Assembly: GCA_027605045.1 (NCBI GenBank)
Contig: JAQFWX010000090.1
Location: 80,139-144,138 of the forward strand
Origin: Phallus indusiatus
Taxonomy: Eukaryota; Basidiomycota; Agaricomycetes; Phallales; Phallaceae
Reading direction: 5' to 3'
Length of the DNA: 64,000 bases
A model generated the notes under the pieces. The model made no database searches. It had not been told where the DNA came from and saw nothing but the letters and a program-made list of their open reading frames with translations. Every line of letters starts with the position of its first letter. Positions within the stretch are counted from its first letter, which is position 1. Both the position numbers and the translations under genes were made by a program. This document shows positions 50,937 to 64,000 of this stretch, in pieces.

Positions 50937-53900
50937 CTCCTTCGTCAGTCAATTTATTATTACATAATCGCTTATTAGTTTACATTGTCTGCTCTTCAAG
51001 TAATAACTTGAAACTTACTTATTCTGCCTTCCGTCGAGCTCCCTCAAAATTGCTTAGACTATTTCACGTTTGCGCATATTGATCTAAGTTCATTAGGGTT
51101 CTGATTCAACGTTAATTCGCATGCGCTGGTGAGGGAATGATCAGAGGATGGACTATCTTGGCCGCCCCAAAGCTCGATAGAGGCAAAACTCTTTTGCAGT
51201 CTGACACATTGTTATCATCGGTTAAAGCAATAGCCACCTATAAAAATTAGTCCTTTGGCCGACCGGTTCTTTGTTACGGTTCACGAGTTTATCGGAGGTT
51301 GTCAAACGTGCTTCCCTGACCTTATCGCTGACTCGAGTTTGGCGTTCGTCCAAGTAGCTAAAACCCAAATTAGAAGTGTCATCCTAACTTCGATTTTATA
51401 CCTTGGCGCACTCTCAAGCTCGCTTGAAACAAGAGGTAGGTCAAACACTATCACACCGGTTATCCCTTCAATAGTTTTTCAATTTAAAATAAGTGTCTGC
51501 ATACTTTTGCAAGCTTATCCCGAGTCAATGGTATCGGTCAGGGTAATGTCCTTATCTGAATTTGGTTAAATCATATCAATGCTTTGGTGTTTGACTTATG
51601 TATTCATTTTTTTGCGGAGTCTACAACCCTTCAACCTGAAACCGGACTATTTTAATCCAAGTATACTTTCCCATCCAATCCTTGTCCCTCTCTTTGACTC
51701 GCTCTTCATGTTCTCAATCAAATCTCGTTGATATACTGCCATTCGCTTCGCACATATCAACAGCTTTCCCTCTTGGACTTAACTGGCTGATAATCGTGCT
51801 AGGAAAATCCTTCTCCCGTGTTCACATTCACTTGACTAATCTCGGGAGGGCACAGTTACACATCTCCAAGTGGCAGATCTTGATCCCTTGCGTTATCCTT
51901 ATCGAAGACCGTGCTGAAAGGTATCGAAATACATGCAACGATCCGGCAGGAGTCCTCCATTACCACAGGCTAAGTACAAATTCCAAGTGAGCATGATTGC
52001 CGGAATTTTCAGGCACTGGTTTAAAACACTGTCCCACCGTTTTTATCGCGCACTCTCTTTGTCCACCTCGTGGATATCTAACCGGTCTTTCCGGGCCCGT
52101 GCAAGTTTGTGCCTTGTACGATTCGGGATGATTCGAACCAGGAGACGCGGATTTTACGCACGTGAATTTGTGCTTCCATCACCGCAATGTCAATGTCAAC
52201 ATTGGTATATCAGGATTATAGGGTTGCAATAGGTAAACGGAATGTGTTTGTTGGACCCAGTGCTCCCGTTCTCCCCCGATTGAACCACTGGATTTATCCA
52301 ATTAATGGGAAGACTGTAGATGAATGCTTCAATTGGACACACCTCTCAAGCGATTTTCGTCGTTGTGCTTGGGACACTCACGTTTGGTTTCTTATCAGCC
52401 ACGGATGTCATTCAGGCTGTGTCGAGATAAGTAGTGTGGTTATGAGTCACGACATATTACATCTTCAGCATAATCCATGACTTCATTCATTTTATGATTT
52501 TACTTCTTGACTTCACAAAATTAGGTTTGAACGGCCAGTTATCAACTGAAAACATGCGCTTCATATCATGAAATGGTCACAATCTATTCGGGTTTAAATG
52601 TCTTAATTTCTTTGGCAATGTCCATTAATAGCAGTAGGTTACTATCCTATGTGATCCTTTTGTCACTCTGACGTGAAGTGCAATAGGCTAATGGAAGATC
52701 ATCGCGAAAACTATATCATTTAGAAGAAACTGAGTTGCGCTGATCTTGCTTTGAATCTCAGTGGATTCGTTGGGTGTCAGTGCAAAAGATAAGTTACCAT
52801 CACAAGGAGTAACTGCCACTTTCTGCAACGAGGGCCATCGAAGAAATCTACGCGAATCATTCTTTTTTTTCGAACTTCTACTAGTGGGTAACTCTTCCTT
52901 CATTGGTAAATATTTTATTGAGTCATTTGATCTTAGTCACATTTTCTGTCCGGGCCTATCCGAGCCTAAAGATAGACACTGCTTTCCCAATAATACCAGC
53001 TTACGCCTTTATGCATGATCGCTGTATGCTTCTCCCCCTGAAAATTGTTCGTGGAATGCCACATTCCGCCTGAGGCTTTAACAATGTAATATGTAAAACG
53101 CGGGCGGATGTACGTCGACGCGAGCAAATCTGAAGCCAGATTGTGCGCATGGAACTGGTGACCAAACCAATCACGATCCAGCCGAGCTTCGAAATTTCAC
53201 GGGCATATCCAGGATCCCAGCATGCCTGTGCTAACTCCTTAATTAAACAGTGATATTCATCTTCTGCACCAGAACTCCTTCGAAAAGTCACGCCTTTATG
53301 AACACAGTTTTAGCTAAGTGCCGTTACAGGACTAATCAGAACCCGCAGTGTCACGAGACGATATAGAGGCGAGTGCAGTAACATAAACATCAATAGATGG
53401 CTGTCAGATCGTAGCGACATCCATTGGCGACCAGCCAGAAATTCGGTGACGTTATGTTGGTTCAACCAAGATGGTGAGTTACATAGCAGTGCAACCGAAC
53501 ATCAGTCCCAGCTTGGTAATTTTAAAGACCCTGGATCAAACTCAACTTCGGTATCAACCGCATGCATTATAATACCGCCATATGTAGCAGGCTCGGCGGC
53601 CGTTATTGCAATCTTCTCAAATCACTTTATATTAGATATGAGAAGTACCTAAATAACGTTAAATGGCACAGGTATTTATTGTTAAGCGAGGACATTAATG
53701 ACTTGTTGTGGCGTTAACCCGGTCGGTGAGCATACAATGCTCCTTGCGTTTTAACCAATGCTCATGACTTGCTTTCGCATCATATCTAACCACTCCCTCC
53801 AGTGAGCTAGGGCCAACTTTTTAAAAGGAACAGCTTGTGGGGAGTTTTTTTTTTTTTCAAACCAGTAAGTTCGCGAAGACTTGAGATCACAAGGTCTGCG

Positions 53901-56117
53901 CGCGCGTGTGCAAGTTTCTAGGGAATCTCCAGAACTACATTTGCATTTATCGTGTGAGTGCGAGCTGACAGTATCATTTATGTACAACTCCCATTCTCTC
54001 ACACGCGATTCTCACTGTATCATCGGCTTCTTAGGTGACGAACAAATGTCTGTGAAATGAAAAATGATAGATGAAATATGAAAGCGCGGTTTCTCGGGGG
54101 CATGTGCTGTGCATTATCGTACGTACAAATATAAGTATGTAAGCCTGAGTGCCAAGTCCCCATGCTGTTTATGAAAAATGCTGAAGTGGTAAACAACAGC
54201 AGTTCAACATGACGTTTCCATTGTGAAGTATGATCAAATTGTGCAAAAGGAAAGGGAAACCTCGCTATTTACCGAGCTAGCACACACACATATATATATG
54301 CACTGGTGTCACAAGCATATTAGGAAGCGTTCCAACTTTGATCAGTGGACCTCCGAGTCACACCCTGAATCAAGATTCAACACACCCATCCATACAAACA
54401 TGCATATGGGTGTTATAAATTGGAAGATCTATGATGGCGATTTTAGTTCAACTCGGAGGCTATGTATGAGCAAGGTTTTTTCCCATCTGGCGCTACCATT
54501 TACTGGGAGGAGCGTCTTTCCCCTATAGATTTTGTTTAATCACGGACGCTGACCGCAGTGTCATTAATCATTTTCTATTTTACCCCGGATGGCCTAACAG
54601 TTACTCCCCCTATCATCAATGGCTCTGCCTACACACTAATATTGCTATACCATTGGAGATATCATCGATTATGTGGCTGAGTGTTTTTCGTTTTCACGTC
54701 TTCTTTTTTGGCAACCAATGAGAATGGGATTTCCGACTTCGGATGTTCGTACAACGAAGGAAGGTCTGGCATTTGCCAGTGATGCATGATGGGGACCGTG
54801 GTTTAAGGTACAGGTTCAAGGTCTAATTGGATTAGCAACAAATAGTGTGGGCTGAGCGCTGTCATATAGCGTTGTTTCCTTCCAGTTCCATTACCACCCC
54901 CTTTTTTTTGTTCTTCTCCTTTCAAAACAAGGAAAAGTTTTAAATATTCGTCAGCCGATATGTGCGGGGTATTGTTTTTTTTTCTTTGCGCTGGGCTGAT
55001 CTGATGCTGATGACGCGGGGCTACCCGGACGTTTTATAACAGATACAATAGATATAATAGTTTTTTGAAAAAAAAAAATGGAGCCAGTCAACAAAGAGTA
55101 TCAAGGTACATCGCATGTCCGCAGTTGTTGTTCTTATACAGTTCACACATGTTGGTCTAGGCAAGGTTCTCATTAGAAGACAATTCAATTCGCTCGTATA
55201 CACACCTGAGATGAATTATTCCGATGCCGTCATAGTTATATGAAAACGGATAGGATGTGTAGTTTCGGCATCGCTTAAAACGACTTTTCATCACTGGCAG
55301 AACCCGAATATTCTCCTATTCCTTGTAAGTATGTAGTCCTCAAGAAAGAAAAGAAGCAAGCACGAGTTTTATGTAATATATATCAGACCGACAAAATTAT
55401 TTAGACATTGCAATGATGTTGGTTCCGAATTTGACGAATCCCGACGACTCGGAGGACGACGGGGTCGTCGGGTAAGCAGCTTTCCTTTTGGAAGAGACGG
55501 TGGCTGAATATGTTATTCATTGCTTTTGCGCGAGGAGACGGACGAAAAGTAAACGATAATTGTAACCGAGAAAGCCTTTGAGACCATTGCCGAAATTGAC
55601 AAACATGTTCAAAACGAGGGGCCGATCCGTTCAATCGAATACCGCTCATTGTTGCTTCTGATTGGAGCCAAGAGTATTCACAATATCTTATTTAATAAAA
55701 ATATATGTATTAAGCAAGGGGCAGCGAGGTAAAAATACAGAAATGGTTTAACGTTTACGCTTAATACAACACTGAAACAAAGCAAAACAAAGAGGAAAAT
55801 ATAGCTTGGGAGGACAAGAAGGATATGTCAGATGATATGCAAGAAATGAGTTTTTATTAAAAGGAAGAGAATTGTTACTAGTAACTTAACCATAAATCTG
55901 GCTTAAGTATCAAATTCAAAAATTTTTGAAATGAATCGCCACCCTAACTATATTTTGTAGTCCCACAAATGTTCACAGGGAGAGAAACAGATATATATGA
56001 GTGCATATATCGAGAGCAAAAGGGCGCCCCGGGGAGACCCGTCGGGTGAAGTCTGGAGGCTGAAGCGGAAACGCGATAGTACGGCTAAAAAGTGCACTAA
56101 ACGAGTAGATTTTGTTG
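50937..56117. other. About 5.2 kb without a supported gene
   Basis: Frames stay below about 105 codons and none shows family motifs or linked exons. The frame at 52187-52480 reads open for 97 codons but has no recognisable feature. I see no terminal repeats or transposase signatures. The 3' UTR of the cyclophilin lies at the right end. Confidence 0.4.
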
Positions 56118-56966
56118 TTATTCCATTTGGGTTGTAACGACTCCACATCGACTGACGACAACCTTAGCGCTCGGCTTCCGTGATACGTGATCCGACACAT
56201 AGCTTTGTATGCGGTAAACAATGTCCATTCCCTCTGTGACTTCGCCAAAAACGACGTTTCTCCTATCTAGCCAAGGACAGGGACAAGTTGTTATATAGAA
56301 CTGAAAAAAAAGGGAATGAATGGATAAACGGATAAGAGATGTTGGGTTTGAAACAGCGATACCTGTGATGTGTTTGAGTTGGGTCCTCGATTTGCGCTGG
56401 CAAGCAAGCCGGGTTTGTAATGACGGACACGGAAAGTTTCATCTGGAAATAATATGGCATGATTACGTATCCCAATGAGGAAATGGGACAACGTACCAGG
56501 GAATGGTAGGTTCCATATACTCCTCCCTCCGGTACCATCGCCATTCTCAAAATCACCCCCTTCAGAACAACAAAATTCAGATGATGATAAGCCCAGGCAT
56601 AGAATAATCACCTTGGATCATAAACTGCGGGTAAAAAAGAAACAGAGTCAGCGCATCTTTCATGCCAGCCAAGCCTGAAATCGAGCTATCAAAAGCATGG
56701 TGACAGTTACTACTCACGTCTGCAACTCGATGAAATATTGAGTTTGCATAGCCAAACCCGTTGACACCAGTGGCCAATTCTCGGAAGTTGCGCGAAGTTC
56801 TCGGCGTAATGTCATCGTATAGTTTGAATACGATCCTACCAGCATACTCCTGGTTGATTTCAATGTCCATCTATCAAAACAAGGGGGGGTATGTCATCCA
56901 TGGGGCGTATACGAAGTTGAAAAGCATACAACATACAAACACATTCGGGGGAAGCAATGCAGCCAT
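56118..56966 (-). CDS. Cyclophilin-type peptidyl-prolyl isomerase, divergent loops
   Basis: Catalyses cis-trans isomerisation of proline bonds and assists folding; small single-domain form without a signal peptide. Exons 5' to 3': 56937-56966, 56718-56870, 56612-56624, 56497-56559, 56363-56442 and 56118-56300, in phase, 173 residues. [10 protein letters not shown] is joined to [20 protein letters not shown]. Then come [20 protein letters not shown] with the catalytic Arg, [39 protein letters not shown] and the Trp in [15 protein letters not shown]. The third exon is only 13 nt. Oddities: between HRV and FMIQ only two residues (AD) occur where the family has three, RSIYG is replaced by RSIWN, and the usual His before VVFG is Asn. 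It may be active but is clearly divergent. Confidence 0.85.
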
Positions 56967-59900
56967 GATGAGAAAGAGAAGAGACAGTGCAGCGAGAGCG
57001 TAAAACGAGACGCATTGGGAATTGGGTCATGATGACTTTTGTAGTGCACACATAGCTGGATGACATAATCCCAGTACGGAGTAAGGAAAGGAAGTTTTTT
57101 GACCTTTCGTCCCTCTTCTTGTTCGCGGTTATTTCCGTCCGCCAAGAATTTTGGTGAATTATTTTCGAATTAAAATTTGCCCGAAAAACTAAATTATTTT
57201 TTCCCAATTTTTTTTTTGCAAATTCAGGACGGCTTCTCCCGGTTCCCCTTCGGAGATTACCGAATCCAAATATTAACCCCCGCTGATTTCCGTTGCCCAC
57301 GCCTATTTTTAGCATTTCCGTCCTTTTTGATGACGACATGTCGTCCAATTACCCCTCCCAAGATCGCTCTGGTTTCGTTTTTTTCCAATTCTGCACAAAT
57401 ATTAGACAAATTCAGTCCGGCGCTCGAGGATAAACTGGATTCTCTTCTCTTCCGCATTCAAACTTTTCACGGCAAGTTGTATTTTCCGCAAAATTAAATC
57501 TTCTTACATGTTTCTCACTGATTTCCAGATACGCTTCTGCCCTTTTTTCTTTATGTTTATGTATGTATTCATTTTGAAGATTCCGGAACAGTTCGTGGCT
57601 CCGCTTCTTTGTTTTTGTTTCTTCTTTTGCTACGTAGCAGTTTTCCCGCATTTGCACGCAGCCTTCTGCACGAAAATTTATTCGACGGTCGCATCACATC
57701 TCTTTCTGGTTCCTCCAAGAGCCACGCTCGAGCCAATCCGCTCAAAATGTCACACTTATTCTCTCGTCGACGGAGAGGCGTCTTGATGCAGCTGTCAAAT
57801 GTGTTTACGTGACCTTTCAGCTGCAGGTTCCAGACTTATCGCAGCATAAATCACCAGTGAGTTTTTTCTCAGTAACGAATTGGACATGATTGTATCACTG
57901 AGAAAGTTGACCAGCCATTTACACACAACGTTTCTCAACGCGGGCCGCCCATAAAAGTCTCATGAATATGACCGCTACCGCATACCGGACAAACGCTGAT
58001 TTTTTTTCTCCCCCGCCAGCGTGACCTGGTTTAAGGATTGAAACCATGAGTCGCTGGCTTAGTTTATCTAATGTCTCCGTCACGAGGTACGATCAGATTT
58101 GGACGTGGTTTACATGTTTATGAGATTTGCAACTTATCTAACCACAAGGGAGATGTTCTCATATATGTCAGAATTAGAATGATAATCGCACTTCATGTCG
58201 CAGGTCCCGATGACAACAGAACAGAATTTGATAAACATGAATTTGTAAATATCGTGCTCAAGTCCAATGACAAGGATTTTGGGATTTTTGGGGAATGGGC
58301 GTGAAGAGGTTGTCCAACCAGTCCCCTGTGCGCACGATCCTACAGCGTTTAAGCTTGAAAGGGTCCTGAGCTTGACATTGTCCATTCGAGTTACATCTTG
58401 AAGCTGTCCTGCTCTCAAGACGTCAATTACACACATAGGTACGAATTTCAGACAAATTATGCGACGTCAAAATGTTAACATGCTTTGCAGTCGACAAATC
58501 AGATAAGTGTCCGACTACGACATGTAGTAATATTACTGTCGACCTATTATCAACAAAGAATGTCCGAGCGGACTAGGTTATGTTATTGGTTTTACACGAC
58601 CCGAAAATTGTTCGTATTCATTTAAAGTCTGATCGGAATAACTCGAACTGTTTGTACGTGTCCTTATACTATACATAAACCACGTAATGTCGATGCTGAG
58701 CAGTCTTGTTCAACATTTAGCCTAATACAATCTCAGGAGTAAGAGCCTAGAATTTTTGTTATCGTGGCGAGAACCTTCTTCTACATCATGGAAATACATG
58801 GGCAAAGTAAGGCGCAGCGAAGTTTGAGAAACGCGCGTATTCGCTTTCGAGCCTGAGGTTGGCGATTAGTCGAACTGATTTCCACGACAATTTTCGCATC
58901 GCACTTCTGGAATTCCGGTTCAAGGATGCAGCACGGGCCAGGAAGGACGCAAGCGAATCGTGTGCCGAGATGGTTATTGTGCGTTCTTGAAGTCATCTCT
59001 CCGACGACGGATTCAGCACGAACCAGACCCGTCTGAAGTCATACATACTGAATTCTCTTCGGCTTCTGATAAGGTCCCGATCAACAGTCCATTATTAGAA
59101 TATGGATTGTATTGTACCGAACGTAGGGTATTCTTTCAAGAATAGACCCCGCTCCATTTTACCACATGTTCTCACTTAAAGCTGACGATCAATGAGCGCA
59201 TTGACGAACATAACCCTTCCGGGTAAGTTGCATTTGTGTGTACGCTTCCGTCGCTTGTAAATTATAATATAAATTTAAATTTAGGTGCCTTGTCTAGACC
59301 CAGACGCATAAAAGAAAATGTCTAAAGTGAAAGTAACGAACCGAAGCTTTTCTTGTAACTCGAGCAATTATATATTTACCCTGTGCAAAGCTAGGTGAAT
59401 AGGTTCTTCCTGATCGTTGAGAATCCTTCTGAACTTCTAGTCTGGTTGCAACTGTAATCTTGCCTGTGATTGCAATACATTGTTCTGGTCGTCTCGGGAC
59501 CATTCGGACGCCAGTGTTTGTGATGGTTCCAGCGAGGTCAACACCTTCAAGATCGTCATCAAATTTTTTTAAAATTGTACCATAGCCGTATACGTCTTGA
59601 TTTTGTTACTTCTCTCTCCACGTTCACAACCATTCCAGGCGCCGGGAATTTTTTCTTTGAATTTTTCGAAGCATCCACAGTGGCGAATCATGATGATATC
59701 AGTTCCCGCCGGTTAAAACGAAAGGAGAAAAAGAAGACAGTCGGGCGATAGAGGGCACATCTTTCTTAATTTGGATAATTTTCTTACATCGACACATGCA
59801 CTTTAATTATCAACCTTTCCATACGCTGCCGACGTGGTAAAAACCAACACGACGGGTGAGAGAGTTGGACACCGCCTCTGAATCCGAACATAACCGAAAT

Positions 59901-62502
59901 AGTCGTTGATGCAACAGGTTAGTAAGCTCTCAATTTATTGGCTACAGCGAGAATGACTACAATAACAAAGTAGACACTCTTGATTCCCCTCATGATGATG
60001 GTGAGTGCCTGATGAGATCTCATACCCAAGGGAAATAAAACAATGGCACAATATCTCTCCGCCTTTTACTAGACTCGGAAGTCAAGCGTTGCCTGAACCT
60101 TCATTTCCATTCATTCAGTATATGCGGGACTTTTGAGGATTAAAGAGCGTGATATTGATATAGATACGACCCCCTTCTTTCTTTTTCGTTATTCCAGATA
60201 AAGTTTCTGATTTTCTGCGCCTATGAGCGCAAGCGTCCGTCGCCTCTGAACACATGGCAAAATCACATCGCCTCCGATTCCTTAACGCGGAATTCGAGAC
60301 CACCATTCCGTTAGATTCCTTACCTTAATTGAGTTTTCACCTCCAATATCGTGAAAAATATCATCCGAAAGAAGCCAAAAGCTTTTTTCAGCGAGTTTCC
60401 GCGCCTAATCACTCATACTATTTACATGCCAGTTGCTTCCATACCATCCCGCAGCCACTAAGAAATTTGACATAGACATTCGATTTATCACATCATTCGT
60501 GTTGATTCCTCGGTTCTCTGAATTTATCTTCAAAGCCTTAAGCCACGAGGCTTCACCATAGACGCGTTGAAATCGTGTTCAGCGTTGTCAATCTTCGCCT
60601 CATCAGGGACTTAACAGTAGTACTAGAGGCGCTGTCCATAAATAAATCTCACTTTCAATTCTAATCAGGCTCCAATGTTGCATCTCCGTACGCAACGCAT
60701 GACTCTTCTGAATTCCTTTTCAACTAACCTAAAATATCAACTATCAGGGTCACTCCAGGACTCCCAAGCTGAAACATGTAATCACACCGGTAATAAAAAC
60801 CGGTTTGCAAGTTCTGTTCAGCTTCCGATTCCTCTGAACCTGCATACATTGGTCATCAACAAGGCTAAATTTGGAACTCCTCCTTCATTATCTGGCCACT
60901 CGACATTTTTAAGGTCACGTAAAGCGCCACAAACGGTAGTAGGGACTCGCTGGACAGATTGAATTGCCATGGGGTTCGCGGGACCGAGACCTCGTGTTTA
61001 GCCAAATAAACACGCCCAGTTAAGTTTCAAACTCAAACTTAAAGACTATTAACGCTCTTGCAAGCATTTAAACTAGCGTGAAATGATGCGACGCAATAAT
61101 CAGATCGGGTGACTCGGACCAGGATTGACAACAAAGGCTTTGACTCTTATGAAAATAAAAAAGGTGTGAACGCTCACCCTGAATTTTTATTTAATTTATC
61201 ATCTATAAATCGAGAAAGGAGATATCAATCGACAGGTCCCCTTCAATAAACACCTAGACCTGTACTGCTGAACGCCATATCTGGACGCGGTGAACTGGCT
61301 CATTTTTTTTATCTAAATGCTATTGTTCGACGCTCACTGGCTAGAAATACTATATATCTCTTTAAAGAGTTTTAGGATCGCTTACGGTGAATGTTATCGA
61401 ATCCTTCTTCGACCCTCAAACTCAGCTCGCCGTCTCGCAGTTTTTGGTTAGCATGCATGGCAGACAGCTTCGTCGTACAGATATCCGAGCGCTGCGCTGC
61501 TTGCCATATCTTCTGAATAAACTCTCGGATCTTATCTTACTGGAAAAAGAAATGAGATCATCTCATAATCAAAATTTGATGTTCTATCGACCCTAATAGC
61601 TCCTTCCAAATGGATACCGCTCTTCCAGATTGTTAGTCCTGGTCGGTTCATATTTTATGACGGATCTTTGTGGTGGTCATGAGAATTATTTGAAGTATAT
61701 AGTGTTTGTTTTCTTCTCCGTCTGGGGTGTATGCTACAGGCGAAGAATAGGGTTCAAGCTCGGGTATGCCACGTGTGAGTATTTCGCTCTCCTTGGACAG
61801 GCTGCTTTTCTACCCGGATATCTGCTTCCCAATATATAACTCTCTAAACAGCCGAGTTTTTTTTCTTACTATCGATAAGCTATATCATACTTACTATTTG
61901 AAATTCGGCAGTTTCGACAGTCGATAGATCCCTTCGCATCTCAGCTTCGGGAAAAAGCACAGACATTTAAGATAACACCAAACTGAAACTGAATTCAATC
62001 CGGCGCGTTCGCTGTTGACACAAATCGATGTGCCAATTGACATTCCATCAAGCAGCCGCCCCACATCTTTTACAGAGGACAAAGGAAAAAGACAAGAGGC
62101 ATCATCGTATACTACAAAACATCATTAATCGGAACCCTGCAGCATATAATGCGCGATCGTTTTGATTGTCGAATTCACAATTGGCGTTGAATGGCATAAT
62201 CTCGATTTCTAATGGATTGGGTTTACCTACAGTCGCTTTTCCATTTCCAATTGTATACTCACTAGATAGAAACCCCAAATTTTGATACGTTGACTTGGAC
62301 GGGGCGGCATTAGAGAACTATGTATGAATACGAATATCAGAGAATGCATATTATTTATCACGTCATCCTTGCCTCGCCAAGCAAATAAAGTCTTCAAATT
62401 GCCATTTAGCTCGGTCAACTGCACTTGCCTAAAAATGCCAATGTTTTCGATATTCTTTTCGTTTATCATCGATATCGTCTAGATGGTGGAGTCAGGGGCA
62501 AG
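56967..62502. other. About 5.5 kb without a supported gene
   Basis: The frames at 57177-57812 (+) are the longest but are T-rich with no clear family, and I could not join them convincingly. The remaining frames are short and isolated. The cyclophilin promoter must lie just right of 56966. No mobile-element hallmarks were seen. Confidence 0.4.
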
Positions 62503-62589
62503 GTGCCCATCGATTAGTGGTTAAATCACTTCGTTGTGGCTTCGAGTTGAAGTTCCGAAGAGCCCCGCGTTCGACTCGCGGTGGGCACA
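62503..62589 (+). tRNA. tRNA-His(GUG): tRNA-His (anticodon GTG), 15-nt intron
   Basis: Second copy of the tRNA at 50845, with the same acceptor, D and T arms. The anticodon arm is CTTCG, TTGTGG, an intron at 62540-62554, then C and CGAAG. The stem differs from the first copy by a paired change that keeps base pairing, and the intron is 3 nt longer. Confidence 0.9.
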
Positions 62590-62590
62590 C

Positions 62591-62595
62591 TTTTT
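62591..62595 (+). terminator. RNA polymerase III terminator
   Basis: Five T just after the second tRNA-His gene, a minimal Pol III stop. Confidence 0.75.
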
Positions 62596-64000
62596 GTCCC
62601 TCAACTTTCGCCAAAAATTCCTTATTTCTGTTCAATCGCCTCCTCCTTGAATGTACCTATCATATAGTAAATATTACGATCATATATTCTTACTACCGAA
62701 CGTCAGGTGCCTGTCAGTTTAAGAAAACTCGCGGTTGACGAGTTGCGGCCGCTACTTGATTCTCCCTAATCATTCGCTGAAGATTGTAATTAGATTCATA
62801 AAAGGAGTCGTAACAGCAAATGAATTATAGTCCCTATGCACAGGAACCAACTTGGGCTTGGTTGACAGATGGATAAAAGAACTGTATTTCAATTATTTAA
62901 CGTCCCGATTGTGCTGGTTCTCTTCTCTATCAATATATAATGGGTAGATCGGGGAGAATGGGAATGTAAGAGAGTTAACGCATGTCCACGTGGTTTAGAG
63001 GGAGATGTCGCACTTACAGGGGCGGTCAAGCTCCCTGCGGGCATACCAAGCTACTCCCCTAGTCAGTTTATTCACACTCCTGCGCCACTCGAGTCTTGTC
63101 TTGGCATACTCAGACCGTGCGGGGACAGACCTTCAGCCAACCAAGATTGATAGATAAAAAGAGATAAGGTCTTTAAGTTTCAGAGATGAGATTTGTCGCC
63201 GAACATATTCAAAGCAGCGATTCGGCGTCAGGAACATGATAATGTATTCACCCGTTCTGATGGAACGACATAGATGTAAAAGGGTTATCAGACAATGAAT
63301 TATCATATGCATCTGTTTCCATAAACATACCGTTTATAAGAGCTTGTCTCTTGATATAGTGAGTCAACAGAATTGAAATAGCCACTGAGTAGCAAGTAAC
63401 TCCAGACGTCATTGAAAAAAGAGTCAAATATTGTTCAAATTATACATGGATTTATATCTGGATTTGCAATCCAAATGAGCTTCTAAGCACGGTTATCTGC
63501 CGAACAGCTGCAGAGAAGTTCTTTGAACGGATTCGGCGATCATGGAGTAAAGGACGGAATCACCGCGCCAGGAACCAAAACATGTGTGAAAAACATCGAA
63601 CAAGCGAGTTTAGAGCGAGTTGTCTCCTGTGTATTCCCATAGATCCCAGATTCGTTTCTACAACAATTGAGTGCGGCCCTAGGCCGTCGGACTGTCCTTG
63701 TGTATGGGTGACGTTTCGCAGCTGACAACAGTGAGTCTATTCAAATAATCAGATGGAAACCCTATATATTAACACAAAAAGAACTCGCCGAAGATAATGT
63801 TGTCGGTTTCCAGTTTCGTTCGTTTTGTACAGAATTTCCCATGGCTCCATTTGTTAGTGCCAAAACGTGCACCCAATAGAACCGGTTTTTGGGGCAGCCA
63901 CCAGTATCGTCCAAAGGTATCTCGGAAAGTTGTTCTGTTTTCAACACAGAGAAGCTTTTTTACAATCGGATTCCGGGATAATTCGGTGTGTTGCCGGCTT
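62596..64000. other. Right edge of window, no gene seen
   Basis: About 1.4 kb with only short frames. Nothing here could be assigned to a gene, repeat or RNA. Confidence 0.4.

Noticed and set aside
57177..57812. Two T-rich plus-strand frames as a possible two-exon gene
   Set aside because: Possible splices gave only a short tail with no family resemblance. It is more likely upstream sequence of the cyclophilin.

Overview
The window looks like nuclear DNA of a mushroom-forming basidiomycete (Agaricomycetes). Every multi-exon gene I could model uses short introns of about 46-65 bp (a few reach 80-93 bp). The gene content also fits: a dye-decolorizing peroxidase, a basidiomycete-type P450, and a family of very large NACHT-WD40 (NLR-like) proteins. 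All exon models were built by hand from splice sites, reading phase and family resemblance. There are no transcript data behind them.

Positions 1-25,500 are an accessory region made of one NLR family. NLR1 (679-3269, +) is truncated by a frameshift. NLR2 (8452-14435, +) is an intact 12-exon gene of about 1787 residues. NLR3 (20067-25445, -) is an intact 11-exon gene of about 1618 residues. They share an order: C2-like domain, alpha-helical region, NACHT NTPase, then (NLR2 and NLR3) WD40 repeats and a closing tail. A relic of a fourth C2-like domain lies at 19002-19160. Between NLR2 and NLR3, which are tail to tail, there is a 1.2-kb inverted repeat, an F-box-like gene with a 15-bp minisatellite over its start, a GC hairpin beside AT-rich DNA, and a GAAA microsatellite. 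This looks like birth-and-death evolution of intracellular receptor genes, which in fungi are tied to non-self recognition and regulated cell death.

Positions 25,500-31,000 show no gene I can support. Positions 31,000-50,600 are dense and mostly housekeeping: a cytochrome P450 (+), SUMO E1 subunit UBA2 (-), checkpoint kinase CHK1 (-), a secreted DyP peroxidase (+), nucleolar RRM protein NOP12 (-) and the P5A ATPase SPF1 (+). NOP12 and SPF1 share a 180-bp divergent promoter. The SPF1 start codon appears to be split by an intron. SPF1 and CHK1 each carry one GC-AG intron.

Positions 50,600-64,000 are sparse: two intron-containing tRNA-His genes (50845 and 62503) and a six-exon cyclophilin (56118-56966, -), separated by kilobases in which I see no gene. 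The clearest candidate for something undescribed is the NLR cluster, especially the NLR2-specific N-terminal extension and the WD40-less NLR1.
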